Notes: generated from the letters alone by a model not told the origin. Positions 26,514 to 35,640 are shown, counted from the stretch's first letter. The stretch: DNA of 64,000 bases from Nonomuraea glycinis (GCF_014646515.1 NZ_BMNK01000003.1:248001-312000), one strand, 5' to 3'. A program made the numbers and translations.

Positions 26514-26525
26514 GTAACTAGTTAC
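26514..26525. promoter_or_regulatory. perfect 12-bp palindrome upstream of coiled-coil gene
   Basis: GTAACTAGTTAC stands out as AT-rich in a GC-rich spacer, 159 bp before the start of the DivIVA-like gene. It may be an operator or contain the promoter (TAGTTA-type hexamers). Confidence 0.4.
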
Positions 26526-26683
26526 GCAGAAACCCGGACGGGGCTTCGAACGCGGCAAGGGCGGAGTACGCTGGCCTTCCACCGGACAAGGAGCCTGCCG
26601 CATGGCACGGGCTCCTGGCTCGGGTGCCCCGAACCCCCCGTCCGGCCCGTGTAGCCGTCTCGACAACCCAGGATCGAGCCTCC

Positions 26684-27994
26684 ATGCAGTCCGACATCGA
26701 CGCCCAGCTCAACAATTTCTTCGAGGACGCCCCAGCTCGCGAATTCGACGTCGTCCTCCGCGGCTATGACCGGCACCAGGTCCATGACCACCTGAAGCAA
26801 ATCGACGCCGATCTGCGCCAGTCCCGCGAGCAGGTCACCTCCCTACAGCGAGACCTGTCCGACTCCCAGCGCCAGCTGCAGGAGCAGGAACGCCCCACCT
26901 ACTCCGGTCTGGGCGCCCGCATCGAGCAGCTGCTCAGACTCGCCGAGGAGCAGGCCACCGAGCTCGTCCAGGCCGCCAGGTCGGAGGCCAACGAGATCAA
27001 GGCCGCCGCCAAGGTGGACGCGGCCGACATGCGGGCAGCCGCCGAGGCCGAGGCCGCTGACAAGCGCGCCCTGGCCACGCGCGAGAGCGAAGAGATGCGC
27101 ACCAGCGCGGAGCGCGATGCCGAGGAGATCCGCTCGACCGCCCGCCGGGAGGCCGACGAGCTGACCGCCACCACCGAGCGCGAGGTCGCCAAGCTGCGGG
27201 CCACGGCCGACCACGAGGTCGCCGAGAAGCGCGCGGACGCCGAGCGCGAGATCGCCAAGCTGCGCACCACCACCGAGCGTGAGGTCGCCCAGCTGCGCGC
27301 CTCCACCAAGCGTGAGCGCGACGAGGTGCTGACCACCGCCAAGCGGCAGGCCGACGAGATGCGCGGGCAGGCACAGCGGGTCCTGGAGGAGTCGGAGGCC
27401 AAGCGGGCGCAGGACGAGGCGGAGTTCGAGATCCAGCTCGCGTCCAGGCGCGAGGAGGCGGAGCGCCAGGAGGCCGAGCACCACGCCAGCACGCAGGCCG
27501 CGACGCAGAAGCTCGTCGCGGAGGCCGAGCAGCGCGCCGCCACCGCCGAGTCCAGGGCCACCAAGGCGAGCCAGCAGGCCGAGCAGACCCGCCGCGAGGC
27601 CGACCTGCACGCCAAGCAGCTCGTCGCCAACGCCCGCAAGAACACCGAGCAGATCGTCTCCGAGGCCAAGGCCAGCGCCGAGACGATAGTGACCGAGGCG
27701 AAGAACGAGGCCGAGCGCACCCGCACCTCGATGCAGCGCCAGGTCGACGAGCTCACCCGCCAGCGCGACAGCATCACCAGCCACCTGGCGCAGCTGCGCC
27801 AGCTGCTCGGCGGCGCCGCGCTGCCGGGCATGGAGCCCGAGCCCGCGGTCACGGCGGCACCGCCGAAGCCCGCGCTCGCCGCTCCGGCACCGGCACCGGC
27901 ACCGGCCAGCGAGAGGCCGTCCACCCCGGCGCCGTCGGCGCCCGCCAAGCCGGCGGGCAAGTCCGAGGACGACGCGGAGTGGTGGCAGGAGTAG
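26684..27994 (+). CDS. DivIVA-like coiled-coil cytoskeletal protein (Scy/FilP type)
   Basis: This 436-residue protein starts with a DivIVA-like segment (EFDVVLRGYDRHQVHDHLKQ, about residues 19-40). A long coiled coil (about 70-370) of Ala/Glu/Arg heptads follows, with recurring units such as REVAKLRAT. A Pro/Ala-rich tail ends in AEWWQE. Proteins of this kind organise polar growth and hyphal tips in filamentous actinomycetes. The position after thiolase and mce matches the Streptomyces scy/filP region, though this protein is much shorter than Scy. ATG 26684 is chosen because the DivIVA domain follows directly. Confidence 0.85.
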   Translation: MQSDIDAQLNNFFEDAPAREFDVVLRGYDRHQVHDHLKQIDADLRQSREQVTSLQRDLSDSQRQLQEQERPTYSGLGARIEQLLRLAEEQATELVQAARSEANEIKAAAKVDAADMRAAAEAEAADKRALATRESEEMRTSAERDAEEIRSTARREADELTATTEREVAKLRATADHEVAEKRADAEREIAKLRTTTEREVAQLRASTKRERDEVLTTAKRQADEMRGQAQRVLEESEAKRAQDEAEFEIQLASRREEAERQEAEHHASTQAATQKLVAEAEQRAATAESRATKASQQAEQTRREADLHAKQLVANARKNTEQIVSEAKASAETIVTEAKNEAERTRTSMQRQVDELTRQRDSITSHLAQLRQLLGGAALPGMEPEPAVTAAPPKPALAAPAPAPAPASERPSTPAPSAPAKPAGKSEDDAEWWQE

Positions 27995-28056
27995 CCGCCA
28001 CGCGAGCGGACGACTGGGGTTAGGCAGCCACACGGGGGCTGATCGAACGACCGGAC

Positions 28057-28091
28057 AGAGCCTGGTGACCACAAGGTCGCTAGGCTCTTTC
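28057..28091 (+). terminator. terminator after coiled-coil gene
   Basis: agagcct (28057-28063) pairs with aggctct (28082-28088), and gacc-acaa-ggtc forms the inner hairpin. tttcc follows from 28089, so this looks like a classical rho-independent terminator. Confidence 0.7.
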
Positions 28092-28152
28092 CGTTGCGCG
28101 GCGATCAGTAGGCCGCATCCCCCGATCCCCCTGACCTGCAGGAGAGCTCGCT

Positions 28153-29250
28153 GTGTCCGCAGAAGTCAAGTCGGCCCCGGCCGAGGTCCACAGCCCGCCG
28201 ACGCGGCCCTACGGGCTGCCCGGCAAGCCCCTGAGTCAGGGCCCGTTCCTGTTCGGCCTGGTCGGCGGCCTCGGGGTGCTGACCGCGATCGGGCTGGCGC
28301 AGATGGTCGTCAGCCTGCTGAACGTGATCATCCTGGTGGTGGTGGCGATGTTCCTCGCGGTCGGGCTGAATCCGGCCGTGGAGGCGCTGCAGCGGCGGCG
28401 GCTGAGCAGGCAGTGGGCGATCTCGATCGTGTTCGCCGGGGTGATCGTGGCCTTCGTGCTGTTCGGGCTGGCCGTGGTGCCGCCCGTCAGTCAGCAGCTG
28501 AGCGACTTCGTGGGCGCGGTGCCGGGTTACGTCACCGAGCTGTCCCGGCATCCGATGCTGCGCCAGCTGGACGCCAACTATCAGCTCCTGCCGCAGCTCG
28601 GGAAGTTCGTCACCGGCACCTTGGGGCCCTCGCTGGCCACCGGCGTGGTGGGGGCGGGGCTGGTGGTGCTCGAAGGCGCGTTCACCACGGTGACCCTGCT
28701 GGTACTCATGCTCTACTTCCTCGGATCCCTGCAGACGATCAAGGACTACCTGCTCCGGCTGGTCCCCTCCAGCCGCCGTGAGCGCACCGGGGCGATCACC
28801 GAGGAGGTCCTCAAGGGCATCGGCGGCTACGTCGCGGGCAACATCTTCATCTCCCTGATCGCGGGCGTGGTCACCTGGATCTTCCTGTCGATCGTGGGCG
28901 TGCAGTACGCGCTCGCGCTGGCCCTCATCGTCGCGCTGACGGACCTGATCCCGCTGGTGGGCGCCACGATCGGGGCGGCGGTGGTGACCGGCGTCGCGCT
29001 GCTCGGCTCACTGCCCGCGGGCATCGCCTGCGCCATCTTCTTCGTGATCTACCAGCAGGTGGAGAACTATCTAATCTACCCGCGGGTGATGAAGCGCTCG
29101 GTGGACGTGACCCCGGCCGTGACGGTCATCGCCGCCCTGTTCGGCGGCGCGCTGCTCGGCATCGTGGGCGCGCTGCTGGCCATCCCGGTGGCCGCCGCCA
29201 TCGCGCTGATCATCCGGGAGATCGTCATACCGCGCCAAGCTCAGCGCTGA
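28153..29250 (+). CDS. AI-2E family transporter (UPF0118/PerM-like)
   Basis: This 365-residue polytopic protein has about eight membrane helices and the family motifs GGYVAGNIFISLIAG, ALTDLIPLVGATIGA and VENYLIYPRVMKRSVDVTP. Family members are exporters or ion antiporters; the substrate here is unknown and AI-2 transport should not be assumed. GTG 28153 follows GGAGAG. The 3' end overlaps the convergent hydrolase gene by 26 bp. Confidence 0.88.
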   Translation: MSAEVKSAPAEVHSPPTRPYGLPGKPLSQGPFLFGLVGGLGVLTAIGLAQMVVSLLNVIILVVVAMFLAVGLNPAVEALQRRRLSRQWAISIVFAGVIVAFVLFGLAVVPPVSQQLSDFVGAVPGYVTELSRHPMLRQLDANYQLLPQLGKFVTGTLGPSLATGVVGAGLVVLEGAFTTVTLLVLMLYFLGSLQTIKDYLLRLVPSSRRERTGAITEEVLKGIGGYVAGNIFISLIAGVVTWIFLSIVGVQYALALALIVALTDLIPLVGATIGAAVVTGVALLGSLPAGIACAIFFVIYQQVENYLIYPRVMKRSVDVTPAVTVIAALFGGALLGIVGALLAIPVAAAIALIIREIVIPRQAQR

Positions 29251-30004
29251 GGAAACGCGCCACGGCCGTGTTGAACGCCTCGGGCTGCTCAACGGCGGTC
29301 AGGTGACCGGCCTGCGCGATGATCTCCACCCTGCCGCCGGGCATCGTCCTGGCCATCGCCTCCGCGTCCGCCGGGGGCGTCAGCTCGTCCTCCTCCCCCG
29401 CCAGCACCAGCGCGGGCGCCTTCAGCGCGCCCAGCGTGCCGAAGGAGTCCGGACGCGCCGCCATGGCCCGCTGCGCCCAGGCCACCGCCTTGGGCGGCGC
29501 CGACTGCACCAGCCCCTTGACCCGGCCGAACACCATGGCCCTGCGCTGCTTGGTGGTGGGCCCGATCAGCGCGGGCAGCACCTCCTTGACGAGCACCTCC
29601 CGGTCGTCGGCCAGCACCGCCTGGGCGATGCGCTCGCGGTTGGCGCGCGCGGGCTCGGCGTCGGGGCTCGCCTTCGTGCTGGCCAGGATCACGCCCAGCA
29701 CCCGGTCCGGATGGCGGCGGCAGAACGCCATCGTCACATAGCCGCCCATGGACAAGCCCCCGACCACGGCGCGGTCGATGCCCTCCGCGTCGAGCACCCT
29801 GGCGACGTCGTCGGCCATCAACTCGACGGACGGCTCGTCGTCCCCCAGCGTCGATCCGCCGAAGCCGCGCAGGTCCGGGGTGATCACCCGGCAGGAGGCG
29901 GCCAGCCCTTCCCGCTGCGCCAGCCACATGGCAGAGGAGAGCGGGAACGCGTGTAGCAGGACGACCGGGAGCCCGGTCCCGGCTGATCTCGTATAGAGCT
30001 GCAC
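29225..30004 (-). CDS. alpha/beta hydrolase
   Basis: This protein of about 259 residues has the canonical fold: HAFPLSSAMW near the oxyanion site, the nucleophile elbow GLSMGG, an acid in AGEEDELTP and a histidine in AQAGHLTAVEQP. The substrate is unknown. Three GTG codons in a row (30010, 30007, 30004) could start it. I prefer 30004 because TACCGT then sits exactly 6 nt upstream, as in several other genes here; 30010 would place the start directly on the box. Confidence 0.88.
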   Translation of the reverse strand: MQLYTRSAGTGLPVVLLHAFPLSSAMWLAQREGLAASCRVITPDLRGFGGSTLGDDEPSVELMADDVARVLDAEGIDRAVVGGLSMGGYVTMAFCRRHPDRVLGVILASTKASPDAEPARANRERIAQAVLADDREVLVKEVLPALIGPTTKQRRAMVFGRVKGLVQSAPPKAVAWAQRAMAARPDSFGTLGALKAPALVLAGEEDELTPPADAEAMARTMPGGRVEIIAQAGHLTAVEQPEAFNTAVARFLSAELGAV

Positions 30005-30010
30005 CACCAC

Positions 30011-30016
30011 ACGGTA
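30011..30016 (-). promoter_or_regulatory. -10 box of leaderless hydrolase promoter
   Basis: TACCGT on the minus strand ends 6 nt before GTG 30004; no Shine-Dalgarno is seen. Confidence 0.45.
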
Positions 30017-30054
30017 GCCCTGTTAGCCGTGACAATCACCGCTTCTGTCGCGAA

Positions 30055-30813
30055 TCAGATGGCGGTGGCTCCGCCGTCGATGAACAGGACCTGGCCCGTC
30101 ATGTAGGCCGACGCGTCACCGGCCAGGAAGACCGCGGGCTGCGCCATCTCCGCCACGGTGCCCCAGCGGCGCATCGGCACGTTCGCCACCGTGGCCTGGT
30201 TGCTCGCCTCGTCCGCCCACAGGTTGCGGTTGAGCTCGGTGGCGGTCCAGCCGGGGCACAGGGCGTTGACCCGGACCCCGGACAGGGCCCACTCGACCGC
30301 CAGCGTCTTGGTCAGGGCCACCACCCCTGCCTTGGCGGCGGCGTACGGGGCGAGAAAGGGGGCGCCCAGGGCGGCGACGGAGGCGACGTTGATCACTGAC
30401 CCGCTGCCGCGCTCCAGCAGGTGCGGCGCCACGGCGTGGCAGACCGCCATGGCCGAGTCGAGGTTGAGCCGCATGATCTTGTCCCAGCCGGCCAGGCGCA
30501 GATCCTTGAACTCGACGAGGAAGTTCGAGCCGCCGGCGTTGTTCACCACGATGTCGAGGTGGCCGAGCCGTTCGATCGACGCGTGCACGGCCGCGCTCGC
30601 GGCGTCGCGGTCGGTGAGGTCGGCGGGGATGACCACGGCCTGCCTGCCGAGCGCCTCGACCTCCTTGGCGACCTCGGCGAGCGCCTCGGCCGAGCGGGAC
30701 ACCAGGGCGACGTCCGCGCCCGCCTCGGCGTAGGCGAGCGCGATGGCCTTCCCGATCCCCTTGGAGGCCCCGGTGACCAGAGCCTTCTTGCCCTCGAGTG
30801 TGAACGCGCCCAC
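30055..30813 (-). CDS. short-chain dehydrogenase/reductase
   Basis: This 252-residue SDR has the NAD(P) motif TGASKGIGKAIAL, NNAG, the catalytic Ser in INVASVAA and the YxxxK pair in YAAAKAG. The C-terminal GQVLFIDGGATAI is typical of classical SDRs. The substrate cannot be assigned. GTG 30813 is chosen because AGGAG lies 6 nt upstream; an in-frame extension to 30852 is not supported. Confidence 0.9.
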   Translation of the reverse strand: MGAFTLEGKKALVTGASKGIGKAIALAYAEAGADVALVSRSAEALAEVAKEVEALGRQAVVIPADLTDRDAASAAVHASIERLGHLDIVVNNAGGSNFLVEFKDLRLAGWDKIMRLNLDSAMAVCHAVAPHLLERGSGSVINVASVAALGAPFLAPYAAAKAGVVALTKTLAVEWALSGVRVNALCPGWTATELNRNLWADEASNQATVANVPMRRWGTVAEMAQPAVFLAGDASAYMTGQVLFIDGGATAI

Positions 30814-30889
30814 GGTGTCTCCTCGGGTGCCTCCTCGCTCGTAACCGAACAAGATTCTATGAGCACCGGGGCGCCTGCCGCCACCCTGA

Positions 30890-31606
30890 TCAGATCTCGG
30901 TCGGCAGCGGGTAGGAGTCGGGAGCGACGCGGCGCACGATCTCGTTCAGCACGATCCGCACGAACGGCTCGCCGACCCACAGGTGCTTGGCGCCGTCCAC
31001 GCCGACGACCTCCGCCTGCGGCACCCGGGCGAAGCGGCGCCGGGCCTCCTCGGGGCGCAGGTAGTCGTCGAACTCCGGCACCAGCGCGATCAGCGGGCGA
31101 CCGAACGCCGCCCAGGCGTCCAGGTCGGCGTCCGTCGCCCTGTGCAGCGGCGGAGAGAGCAGAATGGCGCCCTCCACCAGCGGATCCTGCGCCCACTTGA
31201 GCGCCAGCTCGCTGCCGAAGGACCAGCCGATCACCCACACCCGGGGCAGGTCGTTGAACTCGGCGTACTCCAGCGCCGCGGCCACGTCGAAGCGCTCGCC
31301 CTCGCCTCCGTCGAACGCGCCCTGCGAGGTGCCGCGGTCGGAGGAGGTGCCGCGCGTGTTGAACCGGAGCACCGCCAGGTCGGCCAGGGCGGGCAGCCGG
31401 TTGGCCGCCTTCCGGTAGACATGGCTGTCCATGAAGCCGCCATGGGTGGGCAGCGGGTGCAGGGTCACCAGCGTCGCCACCGGGGGGCGCTGCTCGGGCA
31501 GGGCCAGCTCGCCGACCAGCTTCAGACCATCGCCGGTGTGCAGTTCGATCGGCTCTCGCCGGGCGGGCAGCACGCTCGCCGCGCGGATCTCCACGTCGCT
31601 CCTCAT
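30890..31606 (-). CDS. alpha/beta hydrolase (dienelactone-hydrolase-like)
   Basis: This 238-residue hydrolase has TLHPLPTHGGFMDS near the oxyanion hole, the nucleophile elbow GWSFGSEL and a late GAKHLWVGEP with the catalytic histidine. HPLPTHGG is typical of the small actinobacterial hydrolases near fatty-acid genes. The substrate is unknown. It follows the small Cys/His protein gene by 24 nt in the same direction as 3-hydroxyacyl-CoA dehydrogenase, so the three probably form an operon. Confidence 0.87.
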   Translation of the reverse strand: MRSDVEIRAASVLPARREPIELHTGDGLKLVGELALPEQRPPVATLVTLHPLPTHGGFMDSHVYRKAANRLPALADLAVLRFNTRGTSSDRGTSQGAFDGGEGERFDVAAALEYAEFNDLPRVWVIGWSFGSELALKWAQDPLVEGAILLSPPLHRATDADLDAWAAFGRPLIALVPEFDDYLRPEEARRRFARVPQAEVVGVDGAKHLWVGEPFVRIVLNEIVRRVAPDSYPLPTEI

Positions 31607-31630
31607 CGGGGGTTGGGGCTTACGTACCTG

Positions 31631-31921
31631 TCAGTAGCGGCTGCGGCCGGGGCCGCGGTCCAGTCTCTTGCGCCAGCACACCGGATGCCAGTGGCGGCGC
31701 TCCTCGTCGCCGCCCGTCCAGTCCGGCCAGGCGACCAGGTGCGGCTGGCCGCCGCGGATCTCCTGGTCACAGCCCGGACAGCGGTAGTCCTTGGTGGAGG
31801 TCCCGCCGGTGAGCATACGGACCTTCCAGTCGCCGTCGGGCCACTCCTCCACCCGTTCGTTGCCGCGCGGCACGCCCAGCGGGCGGGTGGGCTCCCGGCG
31901 GCGGGCGCGGCGCGGGCTCAT
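31631..31921 (-). CDS. small Cys/His zinc-binding protein
   Basis: This 96-residue protein has a putative zinc site: CPGC in the middle and RRHWHPVCW near the end, separated by QEIRGGQPHLVAWPDW. Similar proteins occur beside 3-hydroxyacyl-CoA dehydrogenase in actinobacteria and are often loosely named ATP/GTP-binding, which nothing here supports. The ATG overlaps the stop of the upstream dehydrogenase gene (ATGA), so translation is coupled. Function unknown. Confidence 0.75.
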   Translation of the reverse strand: MSPRRARRREPTRPLGVPRGNERVEEWPDGDWKVRMLTGGTSTKDYRCPGCDQEIRGGQPHLVAWPDWTGGDEERRHWHPVCWRKRLDRGPGRSRY

Positions 31922-33366
31922 GCCCTGGGGAACACGTGGACGCCGGCGGTGACCAGCTGGTCGAGCAGGGGCGCCGGCGCGTAGGCCGGCTCGCGGTATT
32001 CGGCGTACAGGGCCCGGAGCCCGTCGCGCACCACCGCGAGACCGATGGACTCCAGCGTCTCGAACGGCCCGGCCGGGTAGCCGCAGCCCAGCCGCATGGC
32101 GGCGTCGATGTCGCCGATGGAGGCGTAGCCCGTGTCGTACATGCGCACGGCGTCGTTCAGATAGGGGTAGAGCAGCGCGTCGGTCACGAAGCCGGCCCGG
32201 TCCCGGCACGCCACCGGCGTCAGCCCGATCACCGTCATCAGGTCCCTGGCCGCCCTGGCCGCCGCCTGCGAGGTGAGCACCGTGGCGGCGAGCTCGGCGA
32301 CCCGGTTGCCGACGACCCGGACGCCGACCAGCCTGGCGGGGTCCTGGAGTCGTACGGCGTGCTCGATGACCGGCCGGTCGGCCGGCCGCAGGATCACGTC
32401 CGGGTCGGCTGAGGGCTTGAATCCGGCCGTACGGAGCCGCTCGGTCAGCTCGTCGGCCCCCTCCCCGGCCATCTCGAACGTGATGACCGTGGATCTGTCC
32501 GGTTCGCGCGGGCGGGGTTCGTCACCGTGGAAGCCCCGGCCGCTCTTACGGCCGAGCAGCCGGGCGGAGACCAGCTCGCGCAGCAGCGGCGCGGGCGCGT
32601 GCCGGCGGTCCCGCGTCTCGTCGAACAGCACTCCCATCACCTCGTAGGCGGTGTCGAGGCCGATCAGGTCGAGCAGCGCGAACGGTCCCATGGGCAGCCC
32701 CACGCCGAGCCGCATCGCCGCGTCGATGTCGTCCCGCCTGGCCAGGCCCTGCTCCAGGAGCACGGCGGCCTGGTTGAGGTAGGGCAGCAGCAGCCGGTTC
32801 ACCACGAATCCGGCCCGGTCGCCGACCGCCACCGGCGTCTTGCCCAGCCGCCTGGCCAGCTCGGAGATCTCCGGCACCAGCGCGGGATCGGTCAGCACCG
32901 TGCTGACGACCTCGACCAGGCCCATCACCGGCGCGGGGTTGAAGAAGTGCATGCCGATCACGCGGCCCTGCCGCCCGGTGGCGGCGGCGATGGCGGTGAC
33001 GGGCAGCGAGGAGGTGTTGGTGGCGAGCACGGTCTCCGGCTTGCAGATCCGGTCCAGGTCGGCGAAGAGCGAGCGCTTGTAGTCGAGGACCTCGGGGATC
33101 GCCTCCACCACCAGGTCGGCCTCGCGCAGGTCCTCCCGCGAGGTGGTGAGCGTGATCCGGCCCAGGATCGCGTCGCGCTCGCCGCCGCTCAGCCTGCCTC
33201 TGTCGACCGCCCGCTGCGTGGATCTCTCCACATGGCCGCGCCCGGTGGCCAGCGCGTCGGCGTCCGCCTCCACGCCGATCACCCGCAGCCCGGCCCGCGC
33301 GAACACCTCCGCGATGCCGGCCCCCATCGTGCCGAGCCCGACCACAGCCACCATTTCGAACGCCAT
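31918..33366 (-). CDS. 3-hydroxyacyl-CoA dehydrogenase with duplicated C-domain
   Basis: This 482-residue NAD enzyme has GLGTMGAGIAEVFARAG at the nucleotide site, the HFFNPAPVMGLVEVV signature, and two consecutive 3HCDH C-terminal domains (DRAGFVVNRLLLPYLN and DRAGFVTDALLYPYLN). The duplicated domain makes it longer than simple HbdA enzymes (about 285 residues). It oxidises 3-hydroxyacyl-CoA in beta-oxidation or butyryl/acetoacetyl-CoA metabolism. It is divergent from nucS across 35 bp, as in Streptomyces. Confidence 0.92.
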   Translation of the reverse strand: MAFEMVAVVGLGTMGAGIAEVFARAGLRVIGVEADADALATGRGHVERSTQRAVDRGRLSGGERDAILGRITLTTSREDLREADLVVEAIPEVLDYKRSLFADLDRICKPETVLATNTSSLPVTAIAAATGRQGRVIGMHFFNPAPVMGLVEVVSTVLTDPALVPEISELARRLGKTPVAVGDRAGFVVNRLLLPYLNQAAVLLEQGLARRDDIDAAMRLGVGLPMGPFALLDLIGLDTAYEVMGVLFDETRDRRHAPAPLLRELVSARLLGRKSGRGFHGDEPRPREPDRSTVITFEMAGEGADELTERLRTAGFKPSADPDVILRPADRPVIEHAVRLQDPARLVGVRVVGNRVAELAATVLTSQAAARAARDLMTVIGLTPVACRDRAGFVTDALLYPYLNDAVRMYDTGYASIGDIDAAMRLGCGYPAGPFETLESIGLAVVRDGLRALYAEYREPAYAPAPLLDQLVTAGVHVFPRA

Positions 33367-33387
33367 ACCGATAGTTTCCCAGAGCGG

Positions 33388-33393
33388 TAGGGT
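33388..33393 (+). promoter_or_regulatory. -10 box of leaderless nucS promoter
   Basis: TAGGGT ends 8 nt before the nucS ATG and no Shine-Dalgarno is visible. Confidence 0.4.
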
Positions 33394-33401
33394 TGGCCGT
33401 C

Positions 33402-34064
33402 ATGCGGCTGGTCATCGCGCGTTGCAGCGTGGATTACATCGGACGGCTCACGGCGCATCTGCCGATGGCGCCCAGGCTCGTGCTCATCAAGGCGGACGGC
33501 AGTGTGTCGATCCATGCCGACGATCGCGCCTTCAAGCCGCTCAACTGGATGAACCCGCCGTGCAAGCTCAAGGAGGACGGCGAGACGTGGACCGTCACGC
33601 ACGGCAAGACGGGTGAGAAGCTGGTCCTGACGATGGCGGAGATCCTGCACGACTCCAGCCACGAGCTGGGCGTCGACCCGGGCCTGATCAAGGACGGCGT
33701 CGAGGCGCACCTGCAGGAGCTGCTCGCCGAGCACATCACGACGCTGGGCGACGGCTACTCCCTGATCCGCCGCGAGTACATGACGGCCATCGGCCCGGTG
33801 GACATCCTGTGCCGCGACGGGGGCGGCGGCACGGTGGCGGTGGAGATCAAGCGACGCGGCGAGATCGACGGCGTCGAGCAGCTGACCCGCTATCTGGAGC
33901 TGCTCAACCGCGATCCGCTGCTGGCGCCCGTCCGCGGCGTGTTCGCCGCGCAGGAGATCAAGCCGCAGGCCAAGGTGCTCGCCGCCGACCGCGGCATCGA
34001 CTGCGTCACCCTCGACTACGCCGCCATGCGCGGCATCGAGCCGGAGAATCCGACCCTGTTCTGA
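33402..34064 (+). CDS. nucS: mismatch-specific endonuclease NucS/EndoMS
   Basis: This 220-residue enzyme provides the noncanonical mismatch repair of actinobacteria lacking MutS/MutL. It has an N-terminal dimerisation domain and a C-terminal RecB-like nuclease core with [20 protein letters not shown] (catalytic Asp and the ExK pair). The end is PENPTLF, where a C-terminal hydrophobic motif contacts the beta clamp in homologues. ATG 33402 is chosen; an upstream TTG at 33393 lies within the proposed -10 box. Confidence 0.95.
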   Translation: MRLVIARCSVDYIGRLTAHLPMAPRLVLIKADGSVSIHADDRAFKPLNWMNPPCKLKEDGETWTVTHGKTGEKLVLTMAEILHDSSHELGVDPGLIKDGVEAHLQELLAEHITTLGDGYSLIRREYMTAIGPVDILCRDGGGGTVAVEIKRRGEIDGVEQLTRYLELLNRDPLLAPVRGVFAAQEIKPQAKVLAADRGIDCVTLDYAAMRGIEPENPTLF

Positions 34065-34072
34065 CCGCTCTC

Positions 34073-34088
34073 GTAAGCGGCGGCTTAC
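34073..34088. promoter_or_regulatory. inverted repeat between nucS and aldehyde dehydrogenase
   Basis: gtaagc-ggcg-gcttac lies 9 nt after the nucS stop and directly upstream of the aldehyde dehydrogenase -10 box. Its 6-bp arms suit an operator (perhaps for the TetR protein downstream) better than a terminator. Confidence 0.4.
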
Positions 34089-34093
34089 CGGTC

Positions 34094-34099
34094 TATCGT
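34094..34099 (+). promoter_or_regulatory. -10 box of leaderless aldehyde dehydrogenase promoter
   Basis: TATCGT ends 6 nt before ATG 34106; no Shine-Dalgarno is visible. Confidence 0.5.
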
Positions 34100-34105
34100 G
34101 ACGCC

Positions 34106-35578
34106 ATGACGACGCTCACCTTCGAGTCCCTGAATCCGGCGACCGGTCAGGTCATCGGCAGCCATCCCAAGCAGAGCGCGCAGGCCGTGCACGAGGCCGT
34201 CGGCAGGGCCGAGACGGCCGCGGCGTGGTGGGACCGGCTCGGCCACGCCGGGCGCAGGCGGCGGCTGCTCGACTACAAGGCGGTCGTCACCCGCCATCTG
34301 CGCGAGCTGGCCGAGCTCGTGCACCAGGAGACCGGCAAGCCGGTCGCCGACGCCTCGCTGGAGCTCGTCCTGGCGATCACGCACCTCGACTGGGCGGCGC
34401 GCAACGCGCCGAAGGTCCTCGGGCGCCGCCGGGTCTCCTCCGGGATGCTGGGCGTCAATCTGGCGGCCACGCTGGAGTATCTCCCGCTGGGGGTCGTCGG
34501 CGTGATCGGGCCGTGGAACTATCCGGTCTTCACCCCGATGGGGTCGATCGCGTACGCGCTCGCGGCCGGCAACGCCGTGGTGTTCAAGCCGAGCGAGCTC
34601 ACGCCGGGCATCGGGGTGCGCCTGGCGGAGTTGTTCACCGAGTCGGTGCCGGAGCACCCGGTCTTCCAGACGGTGACCGGGCTCGGCGAGACCGGCGCCT
34701 TCCTCGCCCGCGACCCCCGGGTCAAGAAGATCGCCTTCACCGGCTCCACGGCGACCGCCAAGCGGGTGATGGCCGCCTGCGCGGAGAACCTGACGCCGAT
34801 GGTGGCCGAGTGCGGCGGCAAGGACGCGTTCATCGTCGACGCCGACGCCGACCTGAAGGCCGCCGCCGACGCGTGCCTGTGGGGCGCGCTGTCCAACGCC
34901 GGGCAGACCTGCGTGGGCGTCGAGCGGGTGTACGTGGTCGACGCGGTCTACGCGCCGTTCATGCGCGAGCTGTCGGAGCGGGCGGCGTCCATCAGGGCCG
35001 GGGAGCACTACGGGCCGATCACCATGCCGGGGCAGCTCGACATCATCAGGCGGCACATCGACGACGCCACCGCCTCGGGCAAGGCGATCATGGGCGGGAC
35101 CGACTCGGTGCGGGCGCCCTTCGTCGACCCGGTGATCGTGGAGGACGTGCCGGAGGACTCCCCCTCGGTGCGCGAGGAGACGTTCGGGCCGACGATCACC
35201 GTACGCCGCACCCGCGACGCCCAGGAGGCGCTGGAGCTGGCCAACGCCTCGGCCTACGGGCTGGCGGGCACGGTCTTCGCCCGCGACGCGCGGCGGGCGA
35301 TGGAGCTGGCCCGTGCGATGCGGTCCGGGATGACCGCCGTCAACTCGGTCATCTCCTTCGCCGGGGTGCCGGCGCTGCCGTTCGGCGGCGTGGGCGACTC
35401 CGGGTTCGGGCGCATCCACGGCGCGGACGGCCTGCGCGAATTCACCCGGCCCAAGGCCATCTCCCGCCAGCGCTTCGCATTGCCGGGGATGAACCTGACC
35501 TCGTTCACCCGGGGCCCCGAAGAGCTTGAGCGGCTGATCAAACTCGTCACGTTCTTGCATGGGCGACGCAAGAGGTAA
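34106..35578 (+). CDS. aldehyde dehydrogenase (succinate-semialdehyde type)
   Basis: This 490-residue NAD(P) enzyme has VIGPWNYPVF, FTGSTATAK, the general base E235 (VAECGGKD) and the catalytic C269 (NAGQTC). It oxidises an aldehyde to the acid; similarity is to the succinate-semialdehyde/medium-chain aldehyde group, with substrate unproven. It has its own predicted leaderless promoter and an inverted repeat upstream. The stop overlaps an ATG (TAATG) in the frame of the following TetR gene, so the pair is probably cotranscribed. Confidence 0.9.
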   Translation: MTTLTFESLNPATGQVIGSHPKQSAQAVHEAVGRAETAAAWWDRLGHAGRRRRLLDYKAVVTRHLRELAELVHQETGKPVADASLELVLAITHLDWAARNAPKVLGRRRVSSGMLGVNLAATLEYLPLGVVGVIGPWNYPVFTPMGSIAYALAAGNAVVFKPSELTPGIGVRLAELFTESVPEHPVFQTVTGLGETGAFLARDPRVKKIAFTGSTATAKRVMAACAENLTPMVAECGGKDAFIVDADADLKAAADACLWGALSNAGQTCVGVERVYVVDAVYAPFMRELSERAASIRAGEHYGPITMPGQLDIIRRHIDDATASGKAIMGGTDSVRAPFVDPVIVEDVPEDSPSVREETFGPTITVRRTRDAQEALELANASAYGLAGTVFARDARRAMELARAMRSGMTAVNSVISFAGVPALPFGGVGDSGFGRIHGADGLREFTRPKAISRQRFALPGMNLTSFTRGPEELERLIKLVTFLHGRRKR

Positions 35579-35640
35579 TGTATGCGCCCTTTCCCTATTC
35601 CGATCATCCATCCATAATTGTGTGCTCGGGGGCCACGATC

